In this document: one piece after another, positions 14,569-17,161 of the stretch
How positions within the stretch are numbered: the first letter of the stretch is position 1
Layout: the number at the start of each line of letters is the position of its first letter
Source of the DNA: Myxococcales bacterium
GTDB lineage: Bacteria; Myxococcota_A; UBA9160; SMWR01
DNA length: 17,161 nt
NCBI GenBank assembly: GCA_022572485.1
Contig: JACZVU010000043.1
Coordinates: 1-17,161 of the forward strand
Reading direction: 5' to 3'
Translations under genes and position numbers: made by a program
The notes under the pieces: generated by a model
The model's input: only the letters and a program-made list of their open reading frames with translations
Databases searched by the model: none
Told to the model about the DNA's origin: nothing

Positions 14569-15927
14569 GTGGGTTTGACCCTGATTCGAAAGAGCGGCAA
14601 TCGGCCGCCCAAACGAGATCCGGTGGTGGCGTTGGTCTTGGCCGGCGGCGCTGTTTCGGGTGGCGCGTTCAAGGTTGGTGGTCTCAAGGCCCTGAATGAT
14701 TATCTGGTAGGCCGAAAGATCACCGAACTCGATATGTACGTCGGGCTGTCTGCGGGTGCTTTCCTCTCCGCATCTCTGGCCGCTGGAATCACACCCGACG
14801 AGATGATCAAGGTGCTCGATGGCACGAGCACGCGATTCGAACAACTGCGTCCGGTCGACTTCTACCATCCGAACATCCGCGAATTCGCCACCAGGCCCGC
14901 GAAGTTCGCCTACGACGTGGCGACGTTCTTGCCGAGCATCGGGCTCGACTTCGTGCGGGCGCTGCCCGAACTCCCGGCGAAAGTGGGGCCGGCCGCGCGG
15001 AAATTCGTCAGACACCCCTCCTACACCCAGTTCGAGGCTGTGGTGCTGAGCCTGCTCGATCACGTATCTCCCACGCGCGAGCTACCGGCTCTGAGCAATT
15101 ACCTCCCGAGCGGATTCTTCGACAATTCGAGCATCGAGCGCTGGCTGCGTCGCAATCTGGATCGGATCCGGATGCCGAACGATTTTCGCGCGTTTGCGCG
15201 AAAGCGGGGCCTCAGTCTCTACATCATCGCATGCGACCTCGACACCGCGGAGCGTGCCATCTTCGGTGCGGACGAGAACTCGGAACTCACGATCTCACAG
15301 GCCGTGCAGGCTTCTTCGGCGTTGCCAATCTTCTACAAGCCGGCGCGACTCAATGGCGTTGACTACGTCGACGGCGGTGTCCGGCACACAGCCAACATCG
15401 ACATTGCGATCGAAAAGGGCGCCGACCTGATCATCTGCTACAATCCGTTCCGCCCGTTTTTGAACCGCGTAGATTCACCGGACGGAGAGGCTCCCTACTT
15501 CGCCGATGGTCGATATCTATCCGACCGGGGCTTCAAGGTGATCCTCAACCAGGTCTTCCGGACCTTGCTTCACTCCCGGCTCAAGCTCGGCATCCAGCGC
15601 TATCTGACGGATGATCGCTTCCAGGGCGACATCGTCTTGCTCGAACCTCGGGAGCGGGACGCGAACTTCTTCGCGACGAACCCCATGGCATTTTGGAAGC
15701 GCTCCGAGACCGTTCAGCACGGCTTCGAATCTGTGCGCACCACGATCGAGCAAAACTTCGACGCTCTCAAGGCCGTTTTCGCCAACTACGGGTTGGCGAT
15801 GGATCGGGCTGCCGCGCAGCGGCGGGCGACCCGGGCCCGGGCGATGTTCGGCTGGCACACGGGGGAAGGTGCGGAGACCCTGGTCGAGGATCGCCCCCTT
15901 CGGATTGTCGGCACGAAAGGGGCCTAA
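14569..15927 (+). CDS. Patatin-like phospholipase
   Basis: The 452-residue product has all patatin signatures. The oxyanion loop is GGAVSGG (26-32), the nucleophile elbow is GLSAG (59-63, Ser61), and the catalytic dyad aspartate is in VDGGV (267-271, Asp268). It should hydrolyse lipid acyl esters. There is no signal peptide, but this family can associate with membranes. About 100 residues of mostly helical insert separate the Ser and Asp halves (PNIREFATRP to LSNYLPSGFFD), and about 180 residues follow the dyad, more than in minimal patatins. The GTG at 14569 is chosen because GAGGGG lies 6 bases upstream; a TTG at 14554 would add five residues. It is transcribed away from the calcium-loop protein gene. 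No terminator is seen after the stop. Confidence 0.92.
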   Translation: MGLTLIRKSGNRPPKRDPVVALVLAGGAVSGGAFKVGGLKALNDYLVGRKITELDMYVGLSAGAFLSASLAAGITPDEMIKVLDGTSTRFEQLRPVDFYHPNIREFATRPAKFAYDVATFLPSIGLDFVRALPELPAKVGPAARKFVRHPSYTQFEAVVLSLLDHVSPTRELPALSNYLPSGFFDNSSIERWLRRNLDRIRMPNDFRAFARKRGLSLYIIACDLDTAERAIFGADENSELTISQAVQASSALPIFYKPARLNGVDYVDGGVRHTANIDIAIEKGADLIICYNPFRPFLNRVDSPDGEAPYFADGRYLSDRGFKVILNQVFRTLLHSRLKLGIQRYLTDDRFQGDIVLLEPRERDANFFATNPMAFWKRSETVQHGFESVRTTIEQNFDALKAVFANYGLAMDRAAAQRRATRARAMFGWHTGEGAETLVEDRPLRIVGTKGA

Positions 15928-16406
15928 ACGGATGCTCGCGCGCTATCGGCAGTTCGATGCTGAGAAAAACAGCGTTCTATATTTGAGATTCCCGCTCCGG
16001 ATATGGCGAAAAGCTAGCTTTCTGGTATAGTTGCATCATCCCTGTTGGCGTTTTGCGCACCCGCGGTTGCGAGTTGATTCGGGAGCGACCCGTGGGGTGC
16101 CTTGGCCTTTTCCTCCAGCGTGGTCGTCCGGAGGTTCCGAGATTGAAAGGAGCCGGCCGCTTCGAGCGTACGGACCGCATGGGTTGGAACTTCGCACCCA
16201 GGTTGCGGGCGCGGGAAGTGGATGCCGGGGCGTATCGGAACGCCCGCCCCAAGGTCGAGCCGAGGTGGCAGCCGGCGATGACACAGGACTCCCGCACGCA
16301 GGCCAGAAGCGCTGTGCGTTCGATTACCCAGGAACCAGCCCCTTTCACGAGCCGGATCGTAAAGCCCCCGGCCCAGCGAAGGAAACCCAATCGTGAGGAA
16401 GATCAT
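15928..16406. other. Long non-coding leader, possibly a structured RNA
   Basis: I see no credible gene in these 479 bases. The plus-strand frame leading into the zinc-ribbon gene is open from 16053, but its residues are Arg/Pro-rich with no recognisable motif. From a promoter candidate at 16026-16031 the transcript would have about 370 untranslated bases. Local stems are visible, for example GGGGCG with CGCCCC arms around 16224-16254. I compared it by eye with tmRNA, SRP RNA and RNase P landmarks and found none. Confidence 0.4.
16010..16031 (+). promoter_or_regulatory. Perfect 12-bp palindrome next to an extended -10
   Basis: AAAGCTAGCTTT (16010-16021) is a perfect palindrome. Two bases on begins TGGTATAGT (16023-16031), matching an extended -10 (TGnTATAAT) at 8 of 9 positions; there is no good -35, which extended -10 promoters can do without. 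A protein bound to the palindrome would overlap RNA polymerase. It is oriented toward the zinc-ribbon gene. Confidence 0.42.
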
Positions 16407-16733
16407 TTGAGACGAATCGGTAGCAACATCAGGAAGCAGAACCCCGACGCGAGGGCGAATCGCGTCATGAAGAACATCATCAAGTATGTCGACGACGAAG
16501 CTCCGCGGAATGAATACCCGAAGCGGATCGTCTCTCCGACTCGGCCGGCGAGTTGTTGTAACGACGAGAATCGCGAGATGGTGGGTAACACCCGCGAGAT
16601 CGATGGGTTTAATTTCTGTTACAAGATCTGCCGCAAGTGCGGACACGCGGTGAAGTTCTACTTCCCGGCGATCCAATCCTCGAATCCGGCGGTCAAAGAA
16701 TACCGCCAGTGGAAGCGCTACATGGCTCACTGA
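16407..16733 (+). CDS. Small zinc-ribbon protein
   Basis: I do not recognise the family. The 108-residue product starts with a basic helical part (LRRIGSNIRKQNPDAR, MKNIIKYVDDEAP). The middle has a Cys pair in PASCCNDENRE. Then comes FNFCYKICRKCGHAVKFYFP with C-x3-C-x2-C-x-H. Together these could bind one Zn2+ in a ribbon-type fold, suggesting nucleic-acid or protein binding. TTG at 16407 is the chosen start because GAGGAA sits 6 bases upstream and protein-like sequence begins there. A longer form from 16053 (226 residues) is possible but its extra part is unconvincing; ATG in VMKN is a shorter option. A strong terminator follows 21 bases after the stop, so the gene is the end of its transcript. 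Confidence 0.68.
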   Translation: MRRIGSNIRKQNPDARANRVMKNIIKYVDDEAPRNEYPKRIVSPTRPASCCNDENREMVGNTREIDGFNFCYKICRKCGHAVKFYFPAIQSSNPAVKEYRQWKRYMAH

Positions 16734-16754
16734 TCCCACTGGGGTCGAAGAAGT

Positions 16755-16791
16755 CGGCGGGGTGGCTACGGAGCCACTCCGCCGTTTTTTT
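16755..16791 (+). terminator. Intrinsic terminator
   Basis: A 13-bp stem (16755-16767 with 16772-16784, one G-T pair) closes on a 4-base ACGG loop and is followed by seven T (16785-16791). This is a textbook intrinsic terminator for the zinc-ribbon gene and insulates folC. Confidence 0.93.
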
Positions 16792-16820
16792 AGGCTCTTT
16801 GCCTGTAAAGTCTGATTGCC

Positions 16821-17161
16821 ATGTCGGGTCCGAAGCGAGCCAAGCGAATCTGTTCGGAAGAAGCTGCCAGCGCATACCTCGCGGGCCTCATCAACGTCGA
16901 AAAGGAGCGCGATGCCCCTTATTCGCGTTTCGACCTGGAACCGATCCGAAGGTTGATGGAGCGATTGGGTGATCCCCAGGCCGATCTGTCGGTGATCCAC
17001 CTCGCTGGCTCGAAGGGCAAGGGCTCGACGGGCCTGATGGCCGAAGCCCTGCTCGGGGCGGCGGGTGAGCGGGTCGGAACCTTCACCTCACCACACCTCG
17101 AGCGTTGGAGCGAGCGCTTTCGGATCGACGGACGCGAAGTAGCAGGTGAGCTTCTGGCCGA
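16821..17161 (+). CDS. folC: Dihydrofolate/folylpolyglutamate synthase (3' end outside window)
   Basis: The first 113 residues are present. SRFDLEPIRRLMERLGDP (35-52) is the typical lead-in, followed by VIHLAGSKGKGST (58-70), where GSKGKGS is the family P-loop (usually GTNGKGS), and TFTSPHLERWSERFRIDG (87-104), the folate-substrate loop. FolC adds glutamate to dihydropteroate and extends folate polyglutamate tails in the cytoplasm using ATP. The ATG at 16821 lies 29 bases after the terminator T-run. No Shine-Dalgarno is visible, so the leader is very short or absent, or translation starts weakly. Base composition returns to the high-GC background. Confidence 0.9.
   Translation, partial: MSGPKRAKRICSEEAASAYLAGLINVEKERDAPYSRFDLEPIRRLMERLGDPQADLSVIHLAGSKGKGSTGLMAEALLGAAGERVGTFTSPHLERWSERFRIDGREVAGELLA

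Noticed and set aside
15928..16406. 6S RNA, tmRNA, SRP RNA or RNase P RNA in the leader
   Set aside because: No conserved landmark of any of these was found by eye; only generic GC-rich stems are seen.
16014..17000. 328-codon minus-strand frame across the zinc-ribbon gene, terminator and folC
   Set aside because: It runs through a strong terminator and two recognisable plus-strand genes, and has no motif.
1..17161. CRISPR arrays, tRNA or rRNA genes
   Set aside because: No regularly spaced repeats with unique spacers, no tRNA T-loop motif and no rRNA sequence were seen on either strand.

Overview
The window is about 17.2 kb of mostly high-GC (about 60 % or more by eye) bacterial chromosome. 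Signal peptides, a probable lipoprotein, patatin and VWA-type envelope proteins, and acyl-CoA catabolism genes suggest a Gram-negative, deltaproteobacterial or myxobacterial-like organism. No rRNA or marker gene settles this, so the placement is inference.

Layout. (1) 1-796, minus: 5' part of a secreted alpha/beta-hydrolase with a GHSRG nucleophile elbow, running off the left edge. (2) about 1050-5880, minus: a lower-GC cassette of three genes transcribed nagZ (GH3 beta-N-acetylglucosaminidase), then an SSS-family Na+/solute symporter, then a secreted beta-sandwich plus TIM-barrel protein, the last two joined by a TGATG overlap. It looks like an acquired sugar-salvage operon. At its right edge sit a strong hairpin and what looks like the first codons of a broken acyl-CoA dehydrogenase gene. 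(3) 5949-8486, minus: acyl-CoA carboxylase carboxyltransferase subunit and a BKACE/DUF849 beta-keto acid cleavage enzyme. Divergent from these is an isovaleryl-CoA-dehydrogenase-like enzyme (8962-10176, plus). Together they suggest branched-chain or unusual acyl-CoA catabolism. (4) 10258-10380: a decayed IS30-type transposase C-terminus, then a gene-poor stretch. (5) 10746-15927: an envelope gene block. It holds an M28/glutaminyl-cyclase-like protein that has lost most metal-site residues and whose signal/membrane helix is built from six copies of a 15-bp tandem repeat, and a VWA-domain protein with an EF-hand-like loop. Convergent to these is a secreted protein with eight EF-hand-like calcium loops, and then a divergent patatin-like phospholipase. 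(6) 15928-17161: a 479-bp leader with a palindrome and an extended -10, a small zinc-ribbon protein, a clear intrinsic terminator, and the start of folC.

The most interesting points are the nagZ-symporter-secreted-enzyme cassette and its junction, the metal-site-degenerate M28 protein with a repeat-built membrane helix, and the clustering of a VWA protein with a calcium-loop array.
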